64,000 nucleotides of DNA, taken from contig JACEVL010000428.1 of NCBI GenBank assembly GCA_020284085.1, positions 550,854 through 614,853 on the forward strand, written 5' to 3'. The stretch is from Aporrectodea caliginosa (lineage: Eukaryota; Annelida; Clitellata; Crassiclitellata; Lumbricidae). Made by a program: the position numbers and the translations under genes. This document shows, one piece after another, positions 11,110 through 23,899 of the stretch (position 1 is its first letter; each line of letters begins with the position of its first letter). The notes under the pieces were generated by a model that searched no databases, had not been told where the DNA came from, and saw only the letters and a list, made by a program, of their open reading frames with translations.

Positions 11110-11810
11110 GCCTACCACAAGGTTTCGACGTCGGGCGGGGAGCTGTGTATGGTAAATATATACCAGACGCTCATTTGACCTATTTCGCCGTGGCTCGCGC
11201 GCTGTCGTCGTGATGCCATGGGCACACTTTCCAATGACCTACAGTAATGTGGGCCGAGAGAGCAGGTCAAAGCTTGTTCTCATCTGGGCAGAAACAGAAA
11301 AAGGGAAAATACCCATAGACTTTAGACTTTCTGGACCAGCGTTTGATGTTCCGCGCCCCACATTGTTGTGGCAGGGAGTTGGTTAACTGCATGACTGTTT
11401 TGTGTTCAAGCGAATTAGTCTACAAACAATTATTGTAATTGTAATTGCAATTTATATAGTTCGACAATATAGTTGTTGGCAATGAGAAATGTACCATTAA
11501 TATTTTCTATCCGCATCTTCCACCGTTGATGATATAATATGTCGTTAAACTATAATGTCATTAAGGGTCTTTCACGCTAATCGGAAAAATATGTCGTTAA
11601 ACTGCTGATTAAACTCCTCGTCTTGTCTCAGTTCGGTTTACGTTGAAGCGTTCCCAAAGGGTTCCGTATTAAAATTCAGCCGAGTTCAGTGAAGGGAATT
11701 GGTGTTTACGTTGATATCTGGTTAAACGTTTCACTCAGTGAAGCACAAATTTTGACAATATACAATGTAGCTGTTGTCAATGTCTTTGGACTGGCTCCGA
11801 AACATATAGC
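11110..11810. promoter_or_regulatory. CYP-A upstream region conserved with CYP-B
   Basis: This matches 32290-32950. It includes ACCAGACG(C/T)TCATTTGACCTA (an AGGTCA half-site on the minus strand) near 11163 and 32353. It also includes GGGCCGAGAGA(G/A)CAGGTCAAAGCT near 11251 and 32442, which contains an AGGTCAAAG nuclear-receptor-like core. Function is inferred. The homology stops where the LINE begins, at about 11815. Confidence 0.4.
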
Positions 11811-11813
11811 CTA

Positions 11814-13217
11814 GTGTCGCGATCTTCGACGCCAGAGAGAATTTACAGACGTACCAAATCGCCGAAAGACTGGGGTAAATCGATATTCATACCCATCTTC
11901 AAAAAAGGAGATGCGAGGGACTGCGAGAACTACAGAACTATAGCGCTGATCTCACATACAAGCAAGATACTCCTCAAGATAATACACAAAAGAATGGAGA
12001 GCAGGATAGAGAGAGAATTGCCGAAAAGCCAAGCAGGCTTCAGGAAAGGGAGGGGTACAAGAGATCATATTGCAAACCTGAGATGGATTATGGAAAGACA
12101 GAGGGAATATGGCCAAGAGGTCCACTTATGTTTTATAGATTACAGCAAGGCATTTGACTGTGTAAACCACGACCTGATGTGGAAGACTTTGAGAGAAATG
12201 GGCATACCTATACATCTGATAACTCTCCTCAAGAACTTATATTCCAACCAGATAGCAGTGGTGAGAACGGAACACGGAGAAACAGCAAGCTTCCAAATAA
12301 AGAAGGGAGTCAGACAGGGTTGTATACTATCACCGTACCTGTTCATTCTATACGCAGAAAGGATAATGAGAGAGGCAGGATTTGATGATGAGGCAGAAGG
12401 AGTGAGGATAGCAGGAAAGGTTGTGAACAACTTAAGGTATGCGGATGACACAACATTGTTGGCTGGGAAAAAAGAAACACTGAAAAACAACATCAGGAAA
12501 TTAAGGCTTGAAAGTGAGAAAGCAGGACTGTATTTCAACATAAAAAAGACTAAAGTCATGACCACAGAGAGTTGGAGAAGCTTCGAAGTGGATGGAGAAG
12601 AGATTGAGGTGGTGTCGAGCTTCTGTTTTCTGGGAGCTACGATAGATAGGGAGGGGGGATGCGAGAGAGAGATACGACGAAGAATTACTCTGGGAAAAGG
12701 AGCAATGCAGGGACTGGAAAAGATATGGAAAGATAAAGCGGTGAGCCTAGAAACGAAAACAAGAATTGTAAAAGCAATGATAATACCAGTGGTGCTGTAC
12801 GGGTGCGAGACATGGACAAAAACCAAAGCACTAGAGAAGAAAATCGATGCATGTGAAATGTGGATTTGGAGGAGAATGCTGAGGGTCTCCTGGACTGAGA
12901 AGATAACAAATGAACATATACTGGAAGAGATAGGACACCTAAGAGGACAAATGACACTGAGGCAAAGAGCGGCGAGACAGAAAATGATGTACTTTGGCCA
13001 TGTGATGCGTGCGGACGGCATGGAAAAGGAGATGATGCTGGCGTGTGGGGAGGGAAGACGAGGAAGAGGACGACCAAGAAAGAGATGGATGGAGGAGATA
13101 CACGAGACAATGAGGATGAATCTTCCGGAACTGAGAGAGGCGACGAGAGATCGGAACACATGGAGAAGGCTGACTATGGCAGTCGCTAGGATTCAGCGAA
13201 TCGACAGCACAAGGTGA
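11814..13217 (+). mobile_element. LINE reverse transcriptase, 467 codons, open
   Basis: This is a non-LTR retrotransposon ORF2 fragment covering the RT and C-terminal region. It shows IPIFKKGDARDCENYRTIAL, CFIDYSKAFDCV (domain A), GVRQGCILSPYLF, and YADD at about residue 209, then the LYGCETW and FGHVMR...RGRGRPRKRWMEEI signatures common in RTE-like/CR1-like endonuclease-reverse transcriptases. The endonuclease is missing, so the copy is 5'-truncated, but no stop interrupts the rest. It is purine-rich in the coding strand, unlike the flanks, which suggests a young insertion. Confidence 0.88.
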
Positions 13218-13389
13218 CAAGGTGACCAAATCGCCTGCCCATTGCACTGGGTAAAGTGATATTAGTCCGTGAGACACACCGCCGAAACAGGGAGAAAAGG
13301 AGCGACCATATTGGGAGTATGTGAACATACATCATTTCAAGGAACCCAGAGAGCAATGGGCGACTTTCACTAACTTCCCGGAAGCCCAT

Positions 13390-14210
13390 CCGCCGCGATG
13401 CTCTTCACAACGTTAACTATCTGGACGTCTTCACCTCAAAGGTCCGATCGGTTTGCGAAGCCATGGCTGGCTCTCCTCCGCCAGCGTTCCCTTCTGCGGG
13501 ATACTCTCTTGATCCCGACTTTTCAACCTGATTTGCGTAAGGGGCCACTCCTCGGAGACTCTGTTGTTTCGTTTCCTCTCTGACATCTATGGGCTATTGA
13601 TAGGTCACAGGTCACCCTCTTAGCACTATTTGATGTTAGCACGGTGTTTGACACCGTCGGTCGCGATAAGCCGTCTTAGGCGCCTATCTACCTCGTTTGG
13701 TCCTTCTGGAAACCTTCTTGACTGGCTTGCTTCCTTCCTCCATGACCGTTCTTTCTCTTGGTCTACGTGTCTAGTAGGAATCCATGGGATCCCGTCCCTT
13801 TTGGCCTGTCCCATGGTTCTGTGCTGGCCGTCTTCTACATATTATTCATACTGCTGATCGTGGTCCTCTCCTGGCCGTTGGTTCTGTGCTGAGTCAGTCC
13901 TATGCGGATGATCTGCAGGCGTATTTGCGCTGTCCCGCATCAGCAGCCATTACCGCAATCCAGGCCATGAACCGGCAATGGAGGCTCTGGATGCCTAAAG
14001 GTTCTCCAATCGCCTGCTGCTTAACTCATCTAAGACCAAGTTCAGTTGGCTTGGCACGCGCCAGCAGCTCGCCAAGATTGATTTGGAGGCCCTTGCACAG
14101 GAGTTCCCTCAGTTTGCTTTCTCACTCTCTTTCCATATCAATCTGCTATGCCGCGATTGTTACTACCAGCTGTTAGACACGACGCTATGCTGCTTCAACT
14201 GTCCTGGGGA
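13390..14210 (+). pseudogene. decayed second LINE (RT domain)
   Basis: Frameshifted fragments include DTV...LRRLSTSFGPSGNLLDWLASFLHDRSFS, then SQSYADDLQAYL (YADD motif), and a decayed SKTKF-like region near 14035. This is a different, older LINE family from the open one just upstream. Confidence 0.6.
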
Positions 14211-14268
14211 AGTGGGCGTAGAGCAAACCCTTAACACTTTGCTGCATTGGTTTCCCAGTCGCTTTTAA

Positions 14269-15227
14269 CCCTCGGGCTACCAAGGGGGGGTGGTTGCCAC
14301 CCCCTAGATTTTCATGGAAAATTGTTTTTTCCATATGGAATATAATTTTTGCATTTTAGGTAGCTGTAGCAGATTCATTGGCGCACATTTTGAGGTAAAC
14401 ATCATGGTGGTAGCCCACGCCATTCAAAAGTTATACCTAATATTATACCCGAGGCACCAGGGGGTGGATACTACCCCTAGTTTTTCAACTATAGCTTATT
14501 GACTATTCTTCCTAGAAGAGAAACAATTATACCATTCTTTAGAGGGAATGCAGGGCTTCATTTGCATACCTACATCTTTGTCTTATGAAAACCGGAAGTG
14601 ATCAAAATAAATAATAATACGCGTAATATGCGTGAAAAATGGCTGAATGGAAACACTCCCCTTAGTTTTGTGTCTCTAGCGAATTCATTTGTCTTCCTGG
14701 AAGAGAAACAAAGATACCATTCTTTAGAGGGAATGTAGGGCTTCATTTGCATACCTACATCTTTGTCTTTTGAATACCGGAAGTGATCAAAATAAATAAT
14801 AATACGCGTAATCTGTGTGAAAATGGCTGAATACAGCATTACAACGTAAACCGATACATATGTATGGATATAATATTATATGTATGGATGTACATTTATG
14901 TGTAGGGATGATTGTGTGTATCTTTTATACATAGATTAGTTTCAAAACACACATAATCTTATATTTGTTTATCAAAAAGTACAAAATGTACGCAATAATA
15001 TAAAATATTGCTTATTAATGGGTTCCGTTGTTAAAAGTGATGTAATTTCGAGGTACATTCACATAATGTACAACTAAAATATACAATTCTGTGCAGAAAT
15101 GAATGCTGAATCCATTGCTATATTACAAGTTATGACATGTGAAACCAAACACGAAATCCAGGAAGGGGGGTGGTAACCACCCACCCTTGGTAGTCGATGT
15201 CACAAAAAAAGCTTGGTAGCCCTAGGG
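14269..15227. mobile_element. TTAA-flanked piggyBac-type MITE
   Basis: It is bounded by TTAA at 14265-14268 and 15228-15231, with inverted ends CCCTCGGGCTACCAAGG and CCCTAGGGCTACCAAGC. It has no coding capacity. An internal block of about 180 bp containing GGAAGTGATCAAAATAAATAA is duplicated (about 14515-14640 and 14697-14825). An inverted relative is at 33415-34350. Confidence 0.8.
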
Positions 15228-16969
15228 TTAATACTCTACCATCGTTAACATGTTAAACGAAATAAATCAGATAAATACTGGACAATAGTCTATAGTACAG
15301 TCTACGCTAGAAGAGACGAGAAACTAAAAAAGACTATAATCGAGACTGGACAAATTATATTAGCCTATAAGTAAAGGTTATTAATTTTGGTCAGACTGAA
15401 ACCCAGTGCCAGTGAGGTGAACTGGACTGACCAAAACTTCAAACATAGTTACATCAAAGGGAAACCTTCCAATGAACAAATTAGTTACGCCATTTGGAGT
15501 TGCCCGATTGCAAAACCACAGTGCTCTTCAGGTGCGTAACCAAGAAACAATTTCGTGTTTTTTAATTTTCTGTGGGTTCCACTGGATATGGCCGTATTTT
15601 TCTACATTTGTAATATTTTGATAACAGTAATGCATTTTTAGGCGAGGGGTTTGAACCCATATAACCACCATTTAAATACGCCCGTGGTGCTCTTGTTTCA
15701 TGGACTCCATAAATTATGTTGCATGAACGGTAACATCGTTTTTCCTTACATTTGTATGAACAAATTCTTGGCGATAGTTCTGAAGGAATTCTAAAAAAAC
15801 ATTAAACGTGGATGGTAATAAATATTTTTGTTACTATTACACGAACAAACTTATGTGAAAGTTTCGTCTGCAGTCATGTTTTATAATTCCTAGGTCATGA
15901 AAGGACGGTTTGGCCAACTGTTAGGAACATCTGCTTTCTGTAGAATTAATAGGTGATTTAGACAAGGGAACTACAAGCCCATATGATGCCCTAAAGGAAA
16001 AGTCAAGATATATTTATGAATAATAGAGCTTAACAAGTAAAGTTTTTTAGCAGAACATAGAAAACTCGTGCGATAAGGTCAAAACATTAAGATTTTTGTC
16101 ATAAAATCGAGCTGTGTGCTTTTCATTTAAAATTCCGACCGAACCAAACTCTTAATTTTTAATTTACTTTCATTTAATAACTTCATTATTCCTTAATCAA
16201 TTTCATGCCATTATTCAACTCTGGAGAAATCCTACAGTCTGATCGGAAATTGTTTTCAACCAAAAAAATATTATTTATTAACTGGGAACAGGGCATGATC
16301 TCGATTAGCCTAATATTTAGTTACAACAGCCATATCTTAATCTGAATCAAACACGTTGAGTATCGTCAGTTAGGCCAGTTAACGAAGCATAACATAATGT
16401 AACATTATCGCTTTATTAAAACTTTATAAAGCGAGGTCCATACTGCATAATACTTAATATATATATTCATTAGAAATATCATCAATATATTAAAGGAACA
16501 CGAGGAGACTGAACTTAGGTCAAAATCCCTCAGAACACGACAACGAATTGAATACAAGTTAGAAAGATAACCATTTCACGTAACACTCTGTTATCTTTTT
16601 GTTAAGTATTCATTAATCCATTTAATATTTATTCCACTTATTCCATTATTATTTAAAAATTTCTGTTGTAATTGTTGTTAGTGATATTACAATAATAAGT
16701 TTTATTGTTCTTTGTTTCAATCCATACTAAAATGTTTCCGTAATTTTTGAATTGAAAGAATCAGTGTTTGGCTACGATGAATTAGTTTTCATGTCATTAC
16801 ATACAATTTGTAATACAATTTTTAAAGTACTAGCTTATTAACTCTTACTTGCAAACATGCTTCTATGAAATCGATAAGTTTTAAGTGTTCAAAAATGCAA
16901 AGCATGATGTCAACACTTGACACATGGTGGCATTTCGTAAAGCAAGATACAAGGAACGAAGGTCCAAGT
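15228..16969. other. 3' flank of CYP-B
   Basis: This is noncoding and homologous to 34810-36439 and 48400-49747. It marks the repeated unit downstream of each P450. No gene is seen. Confidence 0.65.
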
Positions 16970-16974
16970 TTATT
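16969..16974 (-). terminator. AATAAA overlapping the CYP-B stop codon
   Basis: On the minus strand the final codons read CAATAAACT, so the TAA stop lies inside an AATAAA hexamer. The same arrangement occurs in C (36439-36444) and D (49747-49752) but not in A. Use as a polyadenylation signal is inferred. Confidence 0.4.
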
Positions 16975-17157
16975 GCTTAATTCTTGGAATAAGTCTTATT
17001 TTGAAAGGCGATGGTGAAATGACAAGACCGTGAACATCTTCAGCCCTGACAAAATCCTGTCCCTCTGGTGGTTGAATGTCAAAATGCTTGACAAGGTTGA
17101 CGATAAAGAGGAATATCATTTGGCGTGCTAGTACCTCTCCAATGCAAGAACGCTTTC
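16970..17157 (-). pseudogene. CYP-B coding exon 5 (intact segment)
   Basis: It reads [22 protein letters not shown] and ends IPRIKQ, stop. It is 188 nt with the acceptor TTATAG. The exon itself has no lesion. Confidence 0.9.
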
Positions 17158-17415
17158 CTATAAGAAAAATAAATGACACATTATTTATTATAATGTGTAC
17201 AATTTAGACCCTGTTTCTTTTTTGATGTTTCGCCGGCTGCATGGTATCGGAATATATTCTTTTTTGCCTTAAAATCTCTTTATATTTGGAATTGTATCCT
17301 AAACAATCCCTTTAAATATACTTCTGGGGTTAACTTTTACAAAGCAATTTATGCTAAATAATATTTACGAACTTTTATCACAGGATTCAGGCTTCGAATG
17401 TGAGATTTCTCAATC

Positions 17416-17600
17416 ATGACCGTGATCATCATGATCATCAGCGTCATCATCATCATCATCAACAACAACATCATCATCGTCAAATTCATCAACATTATAT
17501 ATCATCACCCCAATCATCATCTGACTCATCATCTCAATCATCATCATCGTCGTCATCATCCAGATCATCGTCTTCGTCATCATCTTCAGCAGCAGTCGCA
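17416..17600. repeat. CAT/ATC trinucleotide microsatellite
   Basis: This is an imperfect (CAT)n array with CAA and CGT interruptions in CYP-B intron 4. Histidine- or aspartate-rich ORFs over it are artefacts. Confidence 0.9.
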
Positions 17601-17739
17601 GTATCATTGATTGCCGTGCCCCTCTTCCGAACGTTGACAATCAATCTGGTGTCTAGACTGCATAGACCGTAGTTCAGAGGTTGAATATCAGCATTCACCT
17701 TACGGGACCATAATTATATGAGAAGTCGTGCAACTGGTC

Positions 17740-18300
17740 TCTTTAATCAAGGCACGCCACTTTCTCATTGGACTTCCTATTAAGCAGCGTCTCCTCCAGC
17801 TTCAATCGGTTTGGGCTATGAGCTAGGCTTATGAGCTAGGCTCATAGCCCAAATCGATCGTTCTGTTCATATCTCTACATAATTTATATGCTTGAAGTCT
17901 TGCGGTGGCTCCCTTTTACTGCGCGCATCCACTACAAAATTCTCTTTCTGGTCTTCAAATCGCAGCTGGACAATGCCCCTATTATACCTCTCGGAGCATA
18001 ATGCGAAAGCCGTTATACACATTCTCATCTCGCTCCTTGCGCTCTGCTGATCGGCTTGAAGTTTTTGGTCCAGTAGGACTAGGACTGCTCTGACCCAACA
18101 TCGGGCGTTTGTTGCGGTGGGTCCCTCTACCTGGAATGAACTTACTATACCTCACTTAGGGATTTAAGCTAATGACTGGTTTTTCGCTCAACGGTCTCTC
18201 ATTCTTTATAGGCGCTATCCCCAGGGCTTTGAAGCTAAGGGCGCCTCTAGTTAGCTATTCTGCAAGAGGCGCTTCAAAAATGTTTAGATACGATACGATT
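17740..18300 (+). pseudogene. decayed LINE C-terminal region
   Basis: Fragments include VLRWLPFTARIHYKILFLVFKS, then APIIPL, and a late VAVGPSTWNEL-like stretch. This is the conserved C-terminus of CR1/L2-like LINEs, with frameshifts and stops. The 3' part ends in the tail shared with CYP-A. Confidence 0.55.
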
Positions 18301-18353
18301 CGCTGATCAGCTTGAAAGTAAACGCAATGCTTAGAGCCTTAGACGTTACATAC

Positions 18354-18486
18354 CGAGGTTAAATGGTATGATGTCATCTTTTCTAATCACGTTGTTATCC
18401 TCATCCAAGAATCTCTCTGGTCTGAAGTTCTCTGGATCTCCCCAGGTCTTAGCGTCCATGTGAACGCTGTACATATTTGTAATGGC
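18354..18486 (-). pseudogene. CYP-B coding exon 4 (intact segment)
   Basis: It starts AITNMYSVHMDAKTWG, contains FRPERF and ends PFNL plus one base before GTATGT. No stop is present. Confidence 0.9.
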
Positions 18487-18829
18487 CTGAAACAATAAAA
18501 ACATTCATGGTACAATTAAGCGAAAAAGTACAGCTGATAAAAAGTATTCACACTGAAGATACTTAAAATTTAAGGCAGTGTTCAGACAAAACGGGGTTAA
18601 TATCGCGTTTAATTACTGCATAGCTATTAATCAAAATTCAATGCCTTCAGAAGTGTTCGGCCAAAACTATTACAAATCCTTCTAAATTTGATCGCTTTTC
18701 CTCAGATCTTAAATCTTTGCATTGACTCCGTGAAGTGAAGATTTCATATGTAGTGTACATTTAACAATAATTGGTGCCGTTGTCTTGCACATATTGCATG
18801 GTCAGCTCCAATATACTGAAGGTAAAGTA

Positions 18830-18960
18830 GCCACACTCATTCCACTGGATCTTTCGGTTGCTTTTGACACCGTTCATTATCAAAACACATCTTCACCGCC
18901 TCTAAGACTTTTTCGTTCTATTTGATTCAGCTCTCGTATGGTTATCTTCTCACCTACATA
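18830..18960 (+). mobile_element. LINE scrap in CYP-B intron 3
   Basis: The plus strand reads [12 protein letters not shown], followed by a one-base frameshift. It is orthologous to 3075-3200 in CYP-A. Confidence 0.55.
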
Positions 18961-19336
18961 CTAAATCACATCCTATGAATTACATCTAAGACTTTACGCT
19001 GCAGAACATAGGCCTACTAATTAGGAACATCGTAAGATTGTATCTACTATAAACGAAAGGCATAATATTCACACCAACTAAATGGTCAACGTTAGGCTGT
19101 GCTAGTGAACATCGTACATAGGAACATCTTAAGGCTGCCTTTACTAGGAAAGACAAGGCATAATAGTCACACTAGTAAAATGATCGCACATAGACAGGTA
19201 GAATGTGGTCTTTGTGTCGTACATCAATCGTTTTCACAAACTGAAACACATGACTAGTGTATCTCTGAATGTTAATAACCTTGATGTAAATTTCCTTGCA
19301 CTTACTACATAAAAAACCAATATGTATATATATCTA

Positions 19337-20130
19337 CACTGTGTCCACGATAAAGTAGATCACTAGACTTTGTTAAATATCTTGGTCAATTGTAGTACTA
19401 TAGGTACTAAATTTGGTGCACATGAACTTCAGTCTATTCTATCTAAACCCTGCAAAATTTATTACAATTGATGCAAAGGTTACGAGGATATACCCTTATG
19501 AAATTGGGTTGTTCAAGGAACCAAGTTACCAACACGTAAAACGCATCGACAGATGCGTGCGCGGCTGATCATCCTGACTCAGCACCAGTTCTCCGACAGC
19601 ATTGATATTTGTTTGCGTCCGTGGTTTTGTTTGCGTCTCGTGGTTTCCTTGCAACTGATCCGGTTGTGGCAATCTTTTTAACAGCTTGCTGACACCAGCT
19701 AGGGACCAATTTTTCATTGGAAATTCTGTAATGAGTCTCCTACGCCATACCCCTTCGTCTCTCTCAACTCCTTGATTAAAATCTTGTCCTCTGCACTGAA
19801 AACCATTTCTTTACAACCAACTACTGTTACGTAAAACAGGTCTCGTAGTGTAATTGTTTCCGAAAATGACGCTTATAAACAACAGCCTATCCCTGCGGTA
19901 GCCAGAAAATGACGTAATTCTATGCGTTTTACGTGTTGGTAACTTGGTTCCTGAACCACCCAATTTCATAAGGGTATATCCTCGTAACCGTTGCATCAAT
20001 TGTAATAATATTTGCAGGGTATAGATAGAATAGATTGAAGTTCATGTGCACCAAATTTAGTACCTATAGTACTAGAATTGACCAAGATATTTTACAAAGT
20101 CTAGTGATCTACTTTATCGTGGACACAGTG
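19337..20130. mobile_element. long-TIR MITE, Tc1/mariner-type, TA target site
   Basis: It is flanked by TA (19335-19336 and 20131-20132). The ends CACTGTGTCCACG are inverted, and the inverted repeats run about 220 bp (19337-19556 with 19910-20130). There is no transposase. The homologous intron in CYP-A has no such insertion. TA duplication and long TIRs suggest mobilisation by a Tc1/mariner-type enzyme. Confidence 0.85.
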
Positions 20131-20388
20131 TATATAATTATATACTACATAACCTATATGTATATATGTACACATATTCATTATCTATGGAGAGGACATC
20201 ATATATATTCCAGGCTTGGGAGACATGTATCACACCTGAACAAACTGCTACCCTAATCGACAACACTTTTTGAATTATCTTAACTCAGCAACTATGAAGA
20301 TCTATATGAAAAGTTATAGAAATTTTTGCAGTCCGAATTTCCTCGGAATTAAAGATTTCTAATACTCGAATGTACATCATTTACATAC

Positions 20389-20402
20389 CAGACATCCACG
20401 AG
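20389..20402 (-). pseudogene. CYP-B coding exon 3, detached 3' end
   Basis: Fourteen bases (including the CACGAG duplication at 20397-20402) encode the end of exon 3 (RGCL) and are followed by the normal GTATGT donor. The rest of the exon is 8.3 kb away. Confidence 0.88.
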
Positions 20403-20446
20403 AGTAGTTATGTTATAGGCTTTTACTGGCTCACTGCCATGGTCAG

Positions 20447-20506
20447 GTTCCTGGCTCACCCGTTCCTGGCTCACCCGTTCCTGGCTCACCCGGTCCTGGC
20501 TCAATG
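20447..20506. repeat. outer 15-bp tandem repeats, left arm
   Basis: Four units of GTTCCTGGCTCACCC, the last one diverged, lie 44 bases inside the left end. The mirror copy is at about 28582-28641. Confidence 0.9.
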
Positions 20507-20964
20507 ACGTCATCGAAAGTTCAAAGGTCAAACGACTGCCTCGGGCAAAAACAGACACCCATTAAATTTGGCCAAGGGTTGCCCGGGTGGGGCGTGCGTG
20601 TGCCTACCCCTCTCCTTTCTTCTTCATTCGCACTACATGGCTTAGCAAAGCTCATTAATTATTCATTATTTGGCTGTTCTCAATTCTATTTGGGTCCATC
20701 ACACATGGGCACGCTGCCAATTTTTATACACAGGCTGACAATTCTTTCAAGCAATACCATCAGTTCACATACGCAAGCACTCTATTTTTTACTCAATACC
20801 CTTCATATAGCGCCCATAAGTTCCACCCATCTTTGCTCAAGTATTGCAAGGTCACCATTTTGCACTGTTTCTTAGTACTATTACATGCATGCTTTCAATT
20901 CTTTTGTACCATACAACCAGTTTCGCCTAGGCGCGCACCCATTTAGGCTCAATTCAACTACAAA

Positions 20965-21110
20965 GCACATGCAACTGTGTGCGTTTGTGTGTTTGTGTTT
21001 GTATGTTTGGCTGTGTCTGTGTATTTGTGAGTTTGGGTGTTTGACAGTTTGTGCGTATGAGTGTGTTTGTGTGTGTTTGGGTGTTTGTGTGTATGAGTGC
21101 GAGGCTGTGA
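20965..21110. repeat. TG-rich tract, left arm
   Basis: Irregular TGTGTTTG-type sequence without a fixed unit. Its inverse is at about 27978-28125. Confidence 0.75.
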
Positions 21111-21171
21111 AAGATATAGAGATGCAGAGAAGCGTTTTGGGAGATAGACTTAGAGGTTGTGACGCTGTGTA

Positions 21172-21945
21172 GCGTTTGAGAAGTTGAGAAAGAGAGATGC
21201 AGAGAAGTGTTTTGGGAGAGGCGCTTAGCGCTTGAGAAGTTGAGAAAGAGAGATGCAGAGAAGTGTTTTGGGAGAGGCGCTTAGCGCTTGAGAAGTTGAG
21301 AAAGAGAGATGCAGAGAAGTGTTTTGGGAGAGGCGCTTAGCGCTTGAGCGCTTGAGAAAGAGAGATGCAGAGAAGTGTTTTGGGAGAGGCGCTTAGCGCT
21401 TGAGAAGTTGAGAAAGAGAGATGCAGAGAAGTGTTTTGGGAGAGGCGCTTAGCGCTTGAGAAGTTGAGAAAGAGAGATGCAGAGAAGTGTTTTGGGAGAG
21501 GCGCTTAGCGCTTGAGAAGTTGAGAAAGAGAGATGCAGAGAAGTGTTTTGGGAGAGGCGCTTAGCGCTTGAGAAGTTGAGAGAAGTTGAGTTTTGGCAGA
21601 GAAGAGATAGCGCTTGCAGGTTGAGAGAAGCAGTTTTGGGAGAGGGGCTTAGCGCTTGAGATGTTGAGAAAGAGAGATGCAGAGAAGTGTTTTGGGAGAG
21701 GCGCTTAGCGCTTGAGATGTTGAGAAAGAGAGATGCAGAAGTGTTTTGGGAGAGGCGCTTAGCGCTTGAGAAGTTGAGAAAGAGAGATGCAGGGAAGCGT
21801 TTTGGGAGAGGCGCTTAGCGCTTGAGAAGTTGAGAAAGAGAGATGCAGAGAAGTGTTTTTTCGGAGAGGGGCTTAGCGCTTGAGAAGTTGTGAAAGAGAT
21901 GCAGAGAAGTGTTTTGGGAGAGGGGCTTAGCGCTTGAGAAGTTGA
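21172..21945. repeat. 56-bp tandem array, left foldback arm
   Basis: About 13-14 units of 56 bp are built around GAGAAAGAGAGATGCAGAG, TGTTTTGGGAGAGG and CGCTTAGCGCTTGAG. Each contains the short palindrome AAGCGCTAAGCGC. One or two units are truncated or rearranged near 21345 and 21590. Confidence 0.9.
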
Positions 21946-22677
21946 GTATTTGTTGGCATTCAACTGCTCACACATTCATCGCTTAAACTGAATTTAGCAT
22001 CTGTCTTTACACTAAAAATATCATTATAGACGGAGAAGCTTATTTGGGTAATGTGCTTTTTCAGTTAGGCCTCAAACTATAACACCTAAACTTATCATGA
22101 GCCATAAATTTAAAGTTAGCAACTTGGGTTTTTCTCTACTCAAGCAGTTGAGTCGACTTACAATTTTGAAAGACAGAGCAATGGCATCCAACCAGGGTAT
22201 GTTAAGCAGCTGAGTCGACTTACATTTTTGAAAGACAGAGCAATGGCATCCAACCAGTGTATGTTTTAGCAATAGCATCGAACCAGAGTATGGTTTAGCA
22301 ATTTCGCCCATGCAGTGTTTTTGAATTTGAGCTACCGCATTTTATGCTTAGGTGGCAAGCTCGTCTTTGAGTTTCACATGTTTTACAAGGCTGACCGACA
22401 CTCATTCACTTAGCGTGGAAGCCAAAGCATGCTGTGTTTGCACTCGCATCCCATTACAGCAGTTGGCCGACCTCCTTTTACACCTAGAGTGGAAGCCAAG
22501 GCATGCTGTGTTTGCGCACGCATGCCATTACAGCTCTCCCATTTAGCATTGAATATTTAGTAGTTGACTTCTCTTTTTGTGCGGCCTACAAACTTTTACA
22601 ACTTAAATTCTTGTTTAGAGAGTTCACACAACTAGTTTATGATTCTGACTTATAATTTTTCTAGAGAATTTGAGGAC

Positions 22678-22680
<3 letters not shown>

Positions 22681-22743
<63 letters not shown>

Positions 22744-22860
22744 TAAGGAGCGATGCGCTTTGGCAGAGGCACAGCGCGGTTGCGAGTGAGGGAGGTAAAG
22801 AGCTAGAGCGAGAGAGAGAGAGGAGAGAGGTGTTTTGGCAGAGCTGGAGGGAGAGGAGAG

Positions 22861-22902
<42 letters not shown>

Positions 22903-22940
22903 GCGTTTGGCAGAGCTGGAGGGAGAGAGAGAGAGGAGGG

Positions 22941-22976
<36 letters not shown>

Positions 22977-23290
22977 AGAGACTTGTGGTTTTTTCAAAGA
23001 GGCTAGGAAGCTCTTTCTAGCCATGGGGAGGCTGAGGTTGAGTTGACTCTCTTTTAGAAGACTATGCTTTTCTCATTGTAGAGATGGTGGCAACACCGCT
23101 AAGAAGCAGAGAGGCGCAGAGAGAGAGAGAGAGAGGTGTAGAGAGAGAGAGATGGAGAGAGAGCGAGAGAGAGATAGAGAGATAGAGAGAGGGAGTGAGG
23201 GAGGGAGGGAGGGAGAGAGTGAGAGAGCGATGGAGTGAGGGAGGGAGAGAGCGAGAGAGAGATGGAGAGAGAGAGAGAGTTACTCGCACT
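22681..23290. repeat. GA microsatellite cluster, left arm
   Basis: (GA)n tracts lie at 22681-22737, about 22805-22985 and about 23110-23290, separated by short unique segments. These generate Glu/Arg-rich ORFs that should not be annotated. Confidence 0.9.
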
Positions 23291-23899
23291 GAAATGTCAA
23301 TTTTATTCAGAGAGAGAGATAGTTACTCTCACTAAAATGTCAACTTTATTCAAGTCGATTACGAGTTGAAGGTTTATTATTTTTAATAGCATGAATTTTT
23401 AGCAAACTAGCATGATCTTATCTAAAATTACAATAGCATAGGCTACGACGCTTAGCGGTGAGCGTGTTCGCCACTCATGGAGAATTTGTGGCATTTAGAA
23501 TTCAATGCAAAAGCAGTACTATAACTCTTTGATAACATTTCTGAAACACAATCAGCTTCTTTATTAATCGTATAATGTTGATGCGTTTTTGCCGAGTCGG
23601 CTCTCTATGAGTCGACGCTAAGAAAGAACGCGCATCGCTCGTTTCTAGAGAAACATAAAACCTCAGAAGCTTCTATTCACAATGTGGCACCTTAGAAGTT
23701 ATCGCTAATATTTTAAGTTGTAATAGGCTGTCTTTGCAACCGGTGAAAAATGTAAAACACGAAAACGTTGTGATATTTGTAAGCTTGGCAACTGTTGATG
23801 TCTTAGTATAAGACAGTGTCGTATTTTCTCCCACTTTCCAAGCTGCCATAGCATGAGAGCGCCTTTGAGGGAGAGAGGGAGGGGAGGGGTTTTTCCGCT

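Noticed and set aside
12140..13159. 339-codon minus-strand ORF
   Set aside because: It is the antisense of the open LINE reverse transcriptase and has serine/leucine-rich low-complexity composition without motifs.
21172..21945. possible CRISPR array
   Set aside because: The units are contiguous 56-bp tandem repeats without unique spacers, in a eukaryotic transposon.
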